This document shows, piece after piece, positions 1 to 5,672 of a stretch of 9,253 bases of DNA. Under the pieces are notes generated by a model, which saw nothing but the letters and a program-made list of their open reading frames with translations, was not told where the DNA came from and ran no database searches. Each line of letters opens with the position of its first letter. The first letter of the stretch is position 1. The stretch is taken from NCBI GenBank assembly GCA_015068335.1, contig SVKT01000060.1, forward strand, positions 1 to 9,253, written 5' to 3'. A program made the position numbers and the translations under genes. The stretch comes from Oscillospiraceae bacterium. GTDB lineage: Bacteria > Bacillota > Clostridia > Oscillospirales > Oscillospiraceae.

Positions 1-12
1 ACCGAAATGCAA

Positions 13-41
13 TGGTAATTCAAAGGTGGATATGCTATACT
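13..41 (+). promoter_or_regulatory. Predicted sigma-A promoter with extended -10 for the Xre-NfeD / stomatin operon
   Basis: An extended -10 element, TGCTATACT, lies at 33-41. The -35 position 17 nt upstream (13-18, TGGTAA) matches the consensus at only three of six bases, which is common when the TG extension is present. Transcription would start near 48 and give a leader of about 170 nt before the ATG at 217. A weaker CATACT at 183-188 has no good -35 partner. The call is by motif only. Confidence 0.5.
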
Positions 42-47
42 GAAAAC

Positions 48-216
48 AGCAGGCGTGGCAGCGAGACGCCGCTGCGAAAGTAAGCGGGTGTTTCAGGCGG
101 TGTCAAGTTGAAGTTGCGCGCCTTTTTCGGGGAAAATCCGGGTGCAAACCTCAGGTTGGTGGGATTTTACCGAGATTTCTGTCATACTGTGGACAGGAAG
201 AAGGGAGTGAGGCAGG
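48..216 (+). other. Long 5' leader with predicted stem structures
   Basis: This untranslated stretch between the predicted transcription start and the Xre-NfeD gene can fold. One stem pairs 65-72 (GACGCCGC) with 97-104 (GCGGTGTC), 8 bp with one G-U. It competes with a shorter pairing of 69-73 with 83-87. A second stem pairs 133-139 (AAAATCC) with 162-168 (GGATTTT) and encloses a small inner stem, 147-150 with 154-157. I recognise no known riboswitch class and see no U-tract terminator. The ribosome binding site (GGGAG, 203-207) lies outside both stems. Confidence 0.3.
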
Positions 217-1053
217 ATGTCTTTCGGAGAACGGCTGCAAGCGGTGCGGCGAAAGAACGATATGACCCAGGAGGAGTTCGCCGCCCAATTGAAAGTCTCC
301 CGTCAGGCGGTCTCCAAGTGGGAGTCCTCCCGGGGCTATCCCGAGATTGAAAAGATCATCTATATCTGCAACCGCTACGGTACCACAATGAACGAACTGT
401 TTGCCGACGAGGTGCCCGCTGTCTTTGAAACGACGGAACAGAAAGCGGAGCCGGAGACGTTTCCGGACCGCCCTCTGAAACGAAAACTGTCAGATTTCTT
501 TACCAATTTGTCGTTTATCAACAAGTGTATGATCGGCGGACTGCTGGCAGCCGCTGCGCTGCTGGTCCTGCTGATCAGTCACCACCTGAAAGGAGAGAGT
601 GACCGCGTGATGACCATTGTATGGACCTGCGCCATCATTTTGTTCGGCGTCGTGGAGGCCGCCACGGCGGGACTGGTGTCCATCTGGTTCGTGGCCGGCG
701 CGCTGGTGGCGCTGGTGGCGGCCTTTTTGGGCGCATCGCTGCCCGTGCAGATCGTGCTGTTTCTGGCGGTGTCTGCCGCAGCGCTGGCGGTGACCCGCCC
801 GCTGGTCACCCGGATGGCCAACGCCAGGACTCAGCCCACCAATGCCGACCGCGTTCTGGGCAGTTTGGCAAAGGTCACCGAGACCATCGACAACGAAAAT
901 TCCACAGGTGCCGTCTATGTGGACGGAAAAACCTGGACCGCCCGCAGCGTGGATGGCACGATCATTCCTGTGGGCAGCCGCGTGACCATCGAAACTATGG
1001 AGGGCGTCAAACTCCTGGTGAAATATTCTGAAAATAAAGTGGAGGTAGAGTAA
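217..1053 (+). CDS. Xre-type HTH domain fused to a membrane NfeD-like domain
   Basis: A 278-residue protein with two parts that are normally separate. Residues about 5-60 form a Cro/CI-type helix-turn-helix (MTQEEFAAQLKVSRQAVSKW is the DNA-binding core). A charged linker (about 65-100) leads to an extra hydrophobic segment at 104-121. Residues about 131-196 have the hydrophobic pattern of short NfeD proteins, including GVVEAATAGLVSIWF and a GALVAL motif, as roughly three membrane helices. Residues about 208-278 resemble the NfeD C-terminal OB-fold (GSLAKVTETI, VDGKTW, IIPVGSRVTI). NfeD proteins are known partners of SPFH/stomatin proteins, and the next gene encodes one. With four helices, the HTH and OB-fold would lie on the same, cytoplasmic side (inference). 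The start is supported by GGGAG at 203-207. The fusion is in one uninterrupted frame with uniform base composition, so it is not an obvious assembly error. The domain calls are strong; the regulatory role is inferred. Confidence 0.88.
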   Translation: MSFGERLQAVRRKNDMTQEEFAAQLKVSRQAVSKWESSRGYPEIEKIIYICNRYGTTMNELFADEVPAVFETTEQKAEPETFPDRPLKRKLSDFFTNLSFINKCMIGGLLAAAALLVLLISHHLKGESDRVMTIVWTCAIILFGVVEAATAGLVSIWFVAGALVALVAAFLGASLPVQIVLFLAVSAAALAVTRPLVTRMANARTQPTNADRVLGSLAKVTETIDNENSTGAVYVDGKTWTARSVDGTIIPVGSRVTIETMEGVKLLVKYSENKVEVE

Positions 1054-2001
1054 ATGAACAATGTGATCGGATTTGTTGCAGTCATTGTTTTGGTGTTTGT
1101 GCTGCTGGTGCTGCTCATCAGCAACATTGTCATCGTCCAGCAGTCCCGGGCTTATGTGATAGAGCGCCTGGGTGCGTTCCGGGCCGTCTGGGGCGTGGGT
1201 ATGCATTTGAAGATCCCCTTCATCGAGCGCGTGGTGAAAAAGGTGTCTTTGAAGGAGCAGGTGGCGGATTTTGCGCCCCAGCCCGTCATCACCAAGGATA
1301 ACGTCACGATGCAGATCGACACGGTGATCTACTTCCAGATCACCGACCCCAAACTGTATACCTACGGTGTGGAGCATCCGATGAACGCCATCGAGAACCT
1401 GACCGCCACCACCCTGCGAAACATCATCGGCGAACTGGAACTGGACCAGTCCCTGACCTCCCGCGATACCATCAACGCCAAGATGCGCGCCATTCTGGAC
1501 GAGGCCACCGACCCCTGGGGCATCAAGGTCAACCGCGTGGAGTTGAAGAACATCATCCCGCCCAGAGAGATCCAGAACGCGATGGAAAAGCAGATGAAGG
1601 CCGAACGTGAGCGCCGTGAGGCCATCCTGCAAGCCGAGGGCAGCAAGCAGAGCCAGATCCTGGTAGCAGAGGGCGAGAAGCAGTCTGCCATTTTGAAGGC
1701 CGATGCCGAAAAGCAGGCCGCCATCCTCCGTGCCGAGGGTGAAAAGGCCGCCCGCATTATGGCTGCCGAAGCCGAGGCCGAAGCCATTGCCAAGGTGCAG
1801 CAGGCCCTGGCCGACTCCCTGAAACTGCTCAACGAGTCCGCCCCCAACGATCAGGTGGTGAAACTCAAAAGTCTGGAAGCGATGGAGAAGATCGCCGACG
1901 GCAAGGCCACCAAGATCATCATCCCCAGCGAGTTGCAGGGGCTGGCAGGTCTGGCTGCCAGCGCCAAGACGGTGTTCGATACCGAGGATCCCAAGGCATA
2001 A
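1054..2001 (+). CDS. Stomatin-like SPFH/band-7 membrane protein (QmcA/slipin type)
   Basis: A 315-residue protein of usual length for bacterial stomatin homologues. Residues 5-26 are a single N-terminal membrane anchor. The SPFH/band-7 domain follows (about 27-180), with the typical start VQQSRAYVIERLGAF, the core KDNVTMQIDTVIYFQITDP and the conserved NIIGELELDQSLTSRDTIN stretch. Residues 181-255 form a long Ala/Glu-rich coiled coil made of 11-residue repeats with the pattern AILxAEGEKQ. The C-terminal part (LKSLEAMEKIADGKATKIIIP) is also typical. Such proteins oligomerise on the inner face of the membrane and organise microdomains, usually with an NfeD partner. The ATG follows the TAA of the Xre-NfeD gene without a gap and has a strong GGAGG at 1041-1045, 8 nt upstream, so the two are co-transcribed and probably translationally coupled. 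The family call is very secure. The client proteins cannot be read from the sequence. Confidence 0.95.
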   Translation: MNNVIGFVAVIVLVFVLLVLLISNIVIVQQSRAYVIERLGAFRAVWGVGMHLKIPFIERVVKKVSLKEQVADFAPQPVITKDNVTMQIDTVIYFQITDPKLYTYGVEHPMNAIENLTATTLRNIIGELELDQSLTSRDTINAKMRAILDEATDPWGIKVNRVELKNIIPPREIQNAMEKQMKAERERREAILQAEGSKQSQILVAEGEKQSAILKADAEKQAAILRAEGEKAARIMAAEAEAEAIAKVQQALADSLKLLNESAPNDQVVKLKSLEAMEKIADGKATKIIIPSELQGLAGLAASAKTVFDTEDPKA

Positions 2002-2028
2002 CACAGACGAACATTCATAAAAGTATGG

Positions 2029-2066
2029 AGCGGCACAGCAGGTTGTCCTGCTGTGCCGCTTCTTGT
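2029..2066 (+). terminator. Rho-independent terminator of the Xre-NfeD / stomatin operon
   Basis: A perfect 14-bp GC-rich stem (2029-2042 with 2047-2060, core GCGGCACAGCAGG) has a TTGT loop and is followed by TCTTGT. It lies 27 nt after the stomatin stop codon. The T-tract is short, but the stem is very stable. Confidence 0.85.
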
Positions 2067-2091
2067 ATGCGCCGCACGCATATGGTAGGAT
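2063..2091 (+). promoter_or_regulatory. Possible promoter for the AT-rich orphan gene
   Basis: TTGTAT (2063-2068) and TAGGAT (2086-2091) are separated by 17 nt. This would place the transcript start near 2098, about 60 nt before the start codon at 2159. The -35 is weak (three of six) and overlaps the T-tract of the upstream terminator. I prefer it to a better-matching pair at 2113-2141, because that one would start transcription inside the ribosome binding site. Confidence 0.3.
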
Positions 2092-2144
2092 AAGGGTGAG
2101 GAAGCAGATAAATTGGAATTTGTAGAGCAAAAAAATAGAATTCG

Positions 2145-2152
2145 AAGGAGGT
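2145..2152 (+). promoter_or_regulatory. Ribosome binding site that decides the start of the orphan gene
   Basis: A near-perfect Shine-Dalgarno sequence, AAGGAGGT, directly touches an ATG at 2153 but sits 6 nt before a second in-frame ATG at 2159. The spacing to the first ATG is zero, which is not usable, so 2159 is the likely start. Confidence 0.8.
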
Positions 2153-2158
2153 ATGGAT

Positions 2159-2575
2159 ATGTGGAAACTTGGCGATTTTTTTAAGAAGAGCAAAAATAAC
2201 AAGCATCTTAAATACTTGAAAGAGAATATTGTGGCCGGAATGCCTTTGGCAGATATTGTTACCGTGTTCGAGCAGATGTGTCAAATGCCGTCTGAGGGCA
2301 GTATGTTGCTATTTGAAACGGGGACATTTTCTTTTGATACCCGAATGTTTCATTTTTCGCTTGTGAGGCAATACCCAGGAAAGGGCGAAGAATATTACCA
2401 ACTCCATATCGATATTATGTATGAACCGACTGATGAAAATGCCGTTTTTTCTAAAAGTATATGGGACATAGATTTGGAGGAAAACATTTTTGACTACATA
2501 AGAAGTTCGCCAGCCTATTTTTGGGCAAATGAAAATCCTATCTGTAAAATTGATATTTTTATGGATGAAACTTGA
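2159..2575 (+). CDS. Hypothetical protein, 138 residues, AT-rich orphan
   Basis: I do not recognise the family. Translation from ATG 2159 is chosen from the ribosome binding site; the in-frame ATG at 2153 would add two residues. The protein has a lysine-rich N-terminus (residues 3-22, with clusters FFKKSKNNKHLKYLK), then a mixed alpha/beta-looking body with aromatic stretches (FETGTFSFDTRMFHFSL, residues 52-68; YYQLHIDIMYEP, 79-90). The C-terminal half is acidic (IWDIDLEENIFDY, 101-113). There is no signal peptide, membrane segment or metal motif, so it is probably a small soluble cytoplasmic protein. GC content is about 37 % by hand count, far below the roughly 60 % of the stomatin and RNase J genes on either side, with AT-rich third positions, which suggests recent acquisition. 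Its size and acidic character recall immunity-type proteins, but no toxin gene is adjacent, so that is only a guess. Confidence 0.7.
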   Translation: MWKLGDFFKKSKNNKHLKYLKENIVAGMPLADIVTVFEQMCQMPSEGSMLLFETGTFSFDTRMFHFSLVRQYPGKGEEYYQLHIDIMYEPTDENAVFSKSIWDIDLEENIFDYIRSSPAYFWANENPICKIDIFMDET

Positions 2576-2666
2576 CCAACTCTAATTTATCCATCGGTTA
2601 AGGGCACATTTTATGTCTATGCTTCAACTGTGCGGCATAGGTTTGCGCTGTGCCGATACAGAGCAC

Positions 2667-2701
2667 AAAAAACCGACCTATGAAGATTCATAGGTCGGTT
2701 T
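2667..2701. terminator. Bidirectional terminator between the orphan gene and RNase J
   Basis: A perfect 15-bp inverted repeat (2670-2684 with 2687-2701, core ACCGACCTATGAA) has an A-run on its left flank (2667-2672) and a short T-run at the right arm. On the - strand it gives a stem followed by Us, about 40 nt after the RNase J stop codon, so it chiefly ends RNase J transcripts. It can also stop + transcripts from the orphan gene, which ends at 2575. Confidence 0.88.
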
Positions 2702-2741
2702 AAGATTTTGCGGGTGTGCCGAAAGGCGGCGGTTGCTTTGC

Positions 2742-4400
2742 TCACAGTTTGGTCACAACGGGGATGACCATAGGATTGCGGCGGGTGGTTTTGAACAGGT
2801 AGTTGCTCACGGCGGACTTCACCGCGCCGCGGAGTTCGCCGTCGTCCCGGCTGCGCTTGCGGGGCACGGAGAGGGCGGCGTCGGCGGCCACCTTCTGCAA
2901 CTCGTTCATCAGATCGCCGGACTCCTTCACATAGATAAAACCGCGGGTGATGATCTCCGGCTCGCTGAGCAGGTCGCCGTTGTGGGAGGAGACGGGCAGC
3001 ACCACGACCACCATACCATCCTCCGCCAGACGCTTGCGGTCCCGCATAACCACCGCGCCCACGTCGCCCACGCCGCTGCCGTCCACATAGACCTCGCCGG
3101 CGGGTACGCTGCCGCCCTGCTTCATCGTCTTGGCGGTCAGTTCGATGACAGTGCCGTTTTCGCCGATGGCCACGTGGTTGCGGTCCAGACCCATCTGCTG
3201 CGCCAGTTGGCAGTGGATTTGCAGCATCCGCTGCTCGCCGTGGAGGGGGACAAAGAACCGGGGCTTGGTCAGGGCGTGGATGATCTTCAACTCCTCCTGA
3301 CAGGCGTGGCCGGACACGTGGAGCATATCCGCCCGGTCATAGACCACCTTCACGCCCTTGCGGAACAGTTCGTTGATCACGCGGCTCACCGTCACCTCAT
3401 TGCCGGGGATGGCGGAGGCGGAGATGATGACCTTGTCGTTGGAGTCCAGTTCCACCTGCTTGTGAGTGGAGAATGCCATCCGGTACAGAGCGCTCATTTC
3501 CTCGCCCTGGGAGCCGGTGGTGACGATGACCTGCTTGTTTTTGGGCAGCGTCTTGATCTTGTTGATGTCCACCAGAGTGTTTTTGGGGACCTTCATAAAG
3601 CCCAGTTCCGTGGAGATGCGCATAATGTTCTCCATACTGCGGCCGGTGACGGCCACCTTGCGGCCGTGGGCGGCGGCGGCGTCCAGCACCTGTTGGAGGC
3701 GGTGGACGTTGGAGGCGAAGGTGGTGACGATGATGCGCTCTTCACAGCCCTGGAACTGGCGCATAAAGGTCTGGCCCACGGCGCGCTCGCTCATCGTATA
3801 GCCGGGGCGCTCCACGTTGGTGGAGTCGGCGCACAGGCACAGCACGCCCTCTTTTCCCAGTTCGCCCAGCCGGGCCAGGTCGATGACCTCGCCGTCGATG
3901 GGGGTGGAGTCGATCTTGAAGTCGCCGGTGTGGACCACGATGCCCATCTTGGTGTGGATGGCGAAAGCCACGGAGTCGGCGATGGAGTGGTTGACGTGGA
4001 TGAATTCCACGGTAAACTTGCCGGTGCGCACGCTCTTACCGGGATCCACCGTCAGCAGTTTGGTGGATTTCAGCAATCCGTGCTCTTCCAGTTTCAGTTT
4101 GATGAGGCCGGCGGTGAAGCGGGTGCAGTAGATGGGCATATTCACCTGTTTGAGCACGTAGGGGATGGCGCCGATGTGATCCTCGTGGCCGTGGGTGATG
4201 AACAGACCCCGGATGCGGGCGCGGTTCTTAATGAGATAGGTCACGTCGGGAATGATGGAGTCGATGCCGTACATATCGTCGCCGGGGAAGGCGATGCCGC
4301 AGTCCACAACGATCAGTTCGCCGCCGTACTCGTAAACGGTCATATTTTTGCCGATTTCGTTGAGACCGCCAAGGGGGATGATTTTCAGTTTTTCTGCCAT
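2742..4400 (-). CDS. rnj: Ribonuclease J
   Basis: A 552-residue RNase J of full family length (about 555). It is a metallo-beta-lactamase/beta-CASP nuclease that acts in the cytoplasm as a 5'-to-3' exonuclease and endonuclease in mRNA decay and rRNA maturation. The metal-binding motif HGHEDH is at residues 70-75, with H138 and D160 (HTGDFK) completing the beta-lactamase site. The beta-CASP part has HVSGH (361-365) and PLHGE (H387). The C-terminal domain continues to residue 552. All catalytic residues are present, so it is J1-like rather than a degenerate J2. The start at 4400 is chosen because MAEKLKIIPLGGLNEIGKN matches the family N-terminus and because AAAGGAGAA (4411-4419) lies about 10 nt upstream. 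An in-frame extension to 4490 would add 30 residues unlike the family. It is monocistronic, convergent with the orphan gene, and has its own terminator. Confidence 0.97.
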   Translation of the reverse strand: MAEKLKIIPLGGLNEIGKNMTVYEYGGELIVVDCGIAFPGDDMYGIDSIIPDVTYLIKNRARIRGLFITHGHEDHIGAIPYVLKQVNMPIYCTRFTAGLIKLKLEEHGLLKSTKLLTVDPGKSVRTGKFTVEFIHVNHSIADSVAFAIHTKMGIVVHTGDFKIDSTPIDGEVIDLARLGELGKEGVLCLCADSTNVERPGYTMSERAVGQTFMRQFQGCEERIIVTTFASNVHRLQQVLDAAAAHGRKVAVTGRSMENIMRISTELGFMKVPKNTLVDINKIKTLPKNKQVIVTTGSQGEEMSALYRMAFSTHKQVELDSNDKVIISASAIPGNEVTVSRVINELFRKGVKVVYDRADMLHVSGHACQEELKIIHALTKPRFFVPLHGEQRMLQIHCQLAQQMGLDRNHVAIGENGTVIELTAKTMKQGGSVPAGEVYVDGSGVGDVGAVVMRDRKRLAEDGMVVVVLPVSSHNGDLLSEPEIITRGFIYVKESGDLMNELQKVAADAALSVPRKRSRDDGELRGAVKSAVSNYLFKTTRRNPMVIPVVTKL

Positions 4401-4653
4401 AAAATACAGGTTCTCCTTTGATAATTGGTATGTAAAAAGGTGGTTTCCCCGGGCAGACAGGTCGAAAAAGTGCAAAAATGCGCACAGCAATAAAAGGCGT
4501 CCGTCACCTGCGGGGCCCCGTTTCGCCGCGCAGAGATCCGGTTACGTCCTGTCGAACCGTGTTATGGGGATTTTCTCTATCTATTGTTGGGCGGAGAAGT
4601 CTGCGTCTCCGGCCAAAAATACGGAACAAACCGCGGCCATCTGCCGCGAAATC
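4401..4653 (-). other. Long RNase J leader with a 5'-terminal hairpin; no gene here
   Basis: The stretch 4401-4771 between RNase J and the next terminator has no convincing gene. Most of it is the predicted untranslated leader of RNase J, about 250 nt. On the - strand it opens with a GC-only 6-bp stem (CGCGGC, 4648-4643, with GCCGCG, 4637-4632) and a 5-nt loop, beginning about 5 nt from the predicted 5' end. Further in are a 10-bp palindrome (CGGGGCCCCG, 4511-4520) and a weak GTGC/GCAC stem followed by Us near 4465-4485. In the remaining part (4689-4771) I see only a short GC hairpin at 4742-4757. Confidence 0.4.
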
Positions 4654-4659
4654 TACCAT

Positions 4660-4688
4660 AGTATAGCACGAAAGAGGGCATTTGTATA
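4660..4688 (-). promoter_or_regulatory. Predicted promoter for RNase J with extended -10
   Basis: On the - strand, TATACA (4688-4683) and an extended -10, TGCTATACT (4668-4660), are spaced 17 nt. The -35 matches four of six bases. The extended -10 is the same nine bases as in the promoter at 33-41. The start of transcription would be near 4653. Confidence 0.5.
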
Positions 4689-4765
4689 CATAAAATTTTC
4701 CGCCGCCCCGTTTGCTCAGAGCGCGGCATAAGAAGGCGTCCTCCGCCGAGCGGCGGAACAAACAT

Positions 4766-4807
4766 AAAAAACAGGCCTCACAGGATTTTGGAATCCTGTG
4801 GGGCCTG
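4766..4807 (-). terminator. Rho-independent terminator of the zinc-ribbon protein gene
   Basis: A 16-bp stem (4772-4787 with 4792-4807, one G-T pair) with a 4-nt loop begins 6 nt beyond the stop codon. On the - strand it is followed by a run of six Ts and more T-rich sequence (plus-strand ATAAAAAA, 4764-4771). Confidence 0.93.
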
Positions 4808-4813
4808 CTTGTT

Positions 4814-5509
4814 TCAGCCATTGGTGGCGATGAAAGTGATGTCTTTTCCACTCCAAAAATCAGGAGTGAAGATAATTTCGAGTTCCTTCCAGTCGGCGGG
4901 GACTTCGTAGCCGATCACGCCGTTAAACTTTTTGCCTGCGGCAACATTGCCGTCCAGTTGATTTTTGTTTCCTTTTTCCAGCAATGCACCAAGGCTGAAA
5001 TTGCAGGTATAGTCGTCGCAGTATGCCTCAAAACTCAACACAGAAGATACGGTAATCTCCTTGTTGGAATTGTTTGCGATCTCAAATTCGCAAAGCACAA
5101 ACACATTTCCCTCGGTAGGGGTGTTGAAGGCGGAACCTGTGCTTTCGGTCACGCTGACAAGCGCCACATTAACACCTTTTAACTCTGCGGTCTCGCCGAC
5201 ATAAAATGCGTTTTTGTTCTCTTTTTCTGCCGGCTGCTCCGGAGCGGGTTCGGGATTTTCGGTCGGAGTTTCTGCTTCTTTTTCCGGTGTGGTTTCAACG
5301 CTTTCCGTCGGCGTAGAAGGTTCAACCTTTTTGGCCTCGTCATCGTCACCGGAAGAACCGATAATGGCAACGAGAATAACGAGCACCAGAACGACGGCCA
5401 AAATGGGATGGCTCTTTTTGAGTTTGGCGCCGCAGTGGGGGCAGGATTTGGCGCTTTTTGCCACTTCGGCTCCGCACGCCTTACAATTTTTCATTTTGTT
5501 GTTCTTCAT
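4814..5509 (-). CDS. Zinc-ribbon, single-membrane-helix protein with a DUF4352-like C-terminal domain
   Basis: A 231-residue protein in three parts. Residues 9-26 are a four-cysteine zinc ribbon (CKAC...CPHC: C9, C12, C23, C26). Residues 35-51 are one membrane helix, preceded by KLKKS, so the ribbon should face the cytoplasm and the rest the outside. Residues about 52-100 are a low-complexity Pro/Glu/Thr linker. Residues about 101-231 form a beta-rich domain (FYVGETAELKGVNVALVSV, NVFVLCEFEIANNSNKEITV) of the type annotated DUF4352, an immunoglobulin-like fold of unknown ligand found in surface proteins of Firmicutes. The start at 5509 is chosen because the longer frame back to 5593 begins with a TTG that is itself part of the -35 box. 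The ribosome binding site is weak (GGTGA). It is divergent from the small HTH gene. Base composition, about 46-50 % GC, is lower than in the core genes. Confidence 0.85.
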   Translation of the reverse strand: MKNNKMKNCKACGAEVAKSAKSCPHCGAKLKKSHPILAVVLVLVILVAIIGSSGDDDEAKKVEPSTPTESVETTPEKEAETPTENPEPAPEQPAEKENKNAFYVGETAELKGVNVALVSVTESTGSAFNTPTEGNVFVLCEFEIANNSNKEITVSSVLSFEAYCDDYTCNFSLGALLEKGNKNQLDGNVAAGKKFNGVIGYEVPADWKELEIIFTPDFWSGKDITFIATNG

Positions 5510-5534
5510 ATGTTCACCATCTCTTTCTGAAACA

Positions 5535-5550
5535 GGTATCAAAAGATACC
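5535..5550 (-). repeat. Small hairpin in the 5' leader of the zinc-ribbon gene
   Basis: GGTATC (5535-5540), a 4-nt AAAA spacer and GATACC (5545-5550) form a perfect 6-bp inverted repeat. It lies between the predicted transcription start (about 5558) and the start codon (5509). It could be an RNA hairpin near the 5' end or a DNA operator. Confidence 0.5.
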
Positions 5551-5564
5551 AATCGGGCAAGTTG

Positions 5565-5593
5565 AGTCTAACACCATTTTCGATATGTGTCAA
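5565..5593 (-). promoter_or_regulatory. Promoter of the zinc-ribbon protein gene
   Basis: On the - strand a perfect -35 box, TTGACA (5593-5588), is followed after exactly 17 nt by TAGACT (5570-5565). The transcript would begin near 5558, about 50 nt before the ATG at 5509. This is the best-matching promoter in the window. Confidence 0.75.
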
Positions 5594-5638
5594 TAATCGT
5601 ATATGCGAAATATCGAAGATATTAAGATCCGCATATAC
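5579..5638. promoter_or_regulatory. Cluster of inverted repeats in the divergent spacer, probable operator
   Basis: Three overlapping inverted repeats fill the spacer between the divergent zinc-ribbon and HTH genes. TTCGATAT (5579-5586) pairs with ATATCGAA (5610-5617). GTATATGCG (5599-5607) pairs with CGCATATAC (5630-5638). AATATC-GAA-GATATT spans 5609-5623. The first lies inside the 17-nt spacer of the - strand promoter. Right arms of the two long pairs start 31 bp after their left arms, about three DNA turns. The neighbouring small HTH protein is the obvious candidate ligand (inference). Confidence 0.5.
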
Positions 5639-5642
5639 TTCC

Positions 5643-5648
5643 TATACT
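5643..5648 (+). promoter_or_regulatory. Possible -10 element of the small HTH gene
   Basis: TATACT occurs at 5643-5648 and again 9 bp earlier at 5634-5639, overlapping the right arm of the inverted repeat. Neither has a good -35 box, so the promoter may be weak or activator-dependent. The assignment is tentative. Confidence 0.3.
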
Positions 5649-5672
5649 CAAAGTAGCCGGAGGTGTTTGCAG

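Noticed and set aside
108..350. TTG-started frame across the leader and the start of the Xre-NfeD gene
   Set aside because: It has no ribosome binding site, overlaps the HTH coding region in another frame and shows no domain.
1615..1779. 33-bp periodic DNA resembling a tandem repeat array
   Set aside because: As a DNA element it is explained by the coding of 11-residue coiled-coil repeats in the stomatin protein. It is not a CRISPR or satellite array.
2113..2141. TTGGAA-17-TAGAAT as a promoter of the orphan gene
   Set aside because: The match is good, but transcription would begin near 2148, inside the Shine-Dalgarno sequence, so the message would lack its ribosome binding site.
490..2202. 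Long open frame on the - strand opposite the Xre-NfeD and stomatin genes
   Set aside because: It is a mirror of strong third-position GC bias. The product is His/Gly/Leu-rich with no recognisable domain, and the + strand frames have clear families and ribosome binding sites.
2617..2640. CTATGC/GCATAG inverted repeat after the orphan gene
   Set aside because: The arms are only 6 bp with a 12-nt loop and no T-tract. The stronger hairpin at 2670-2701 explains termination.
2733..4421. 562-codon open frame on the + strand opposite RNase J
   Set aside because: The His/Ala/Gly/Val-rich product is typical of an antisense shadow. RNase J is complete with all motifs.
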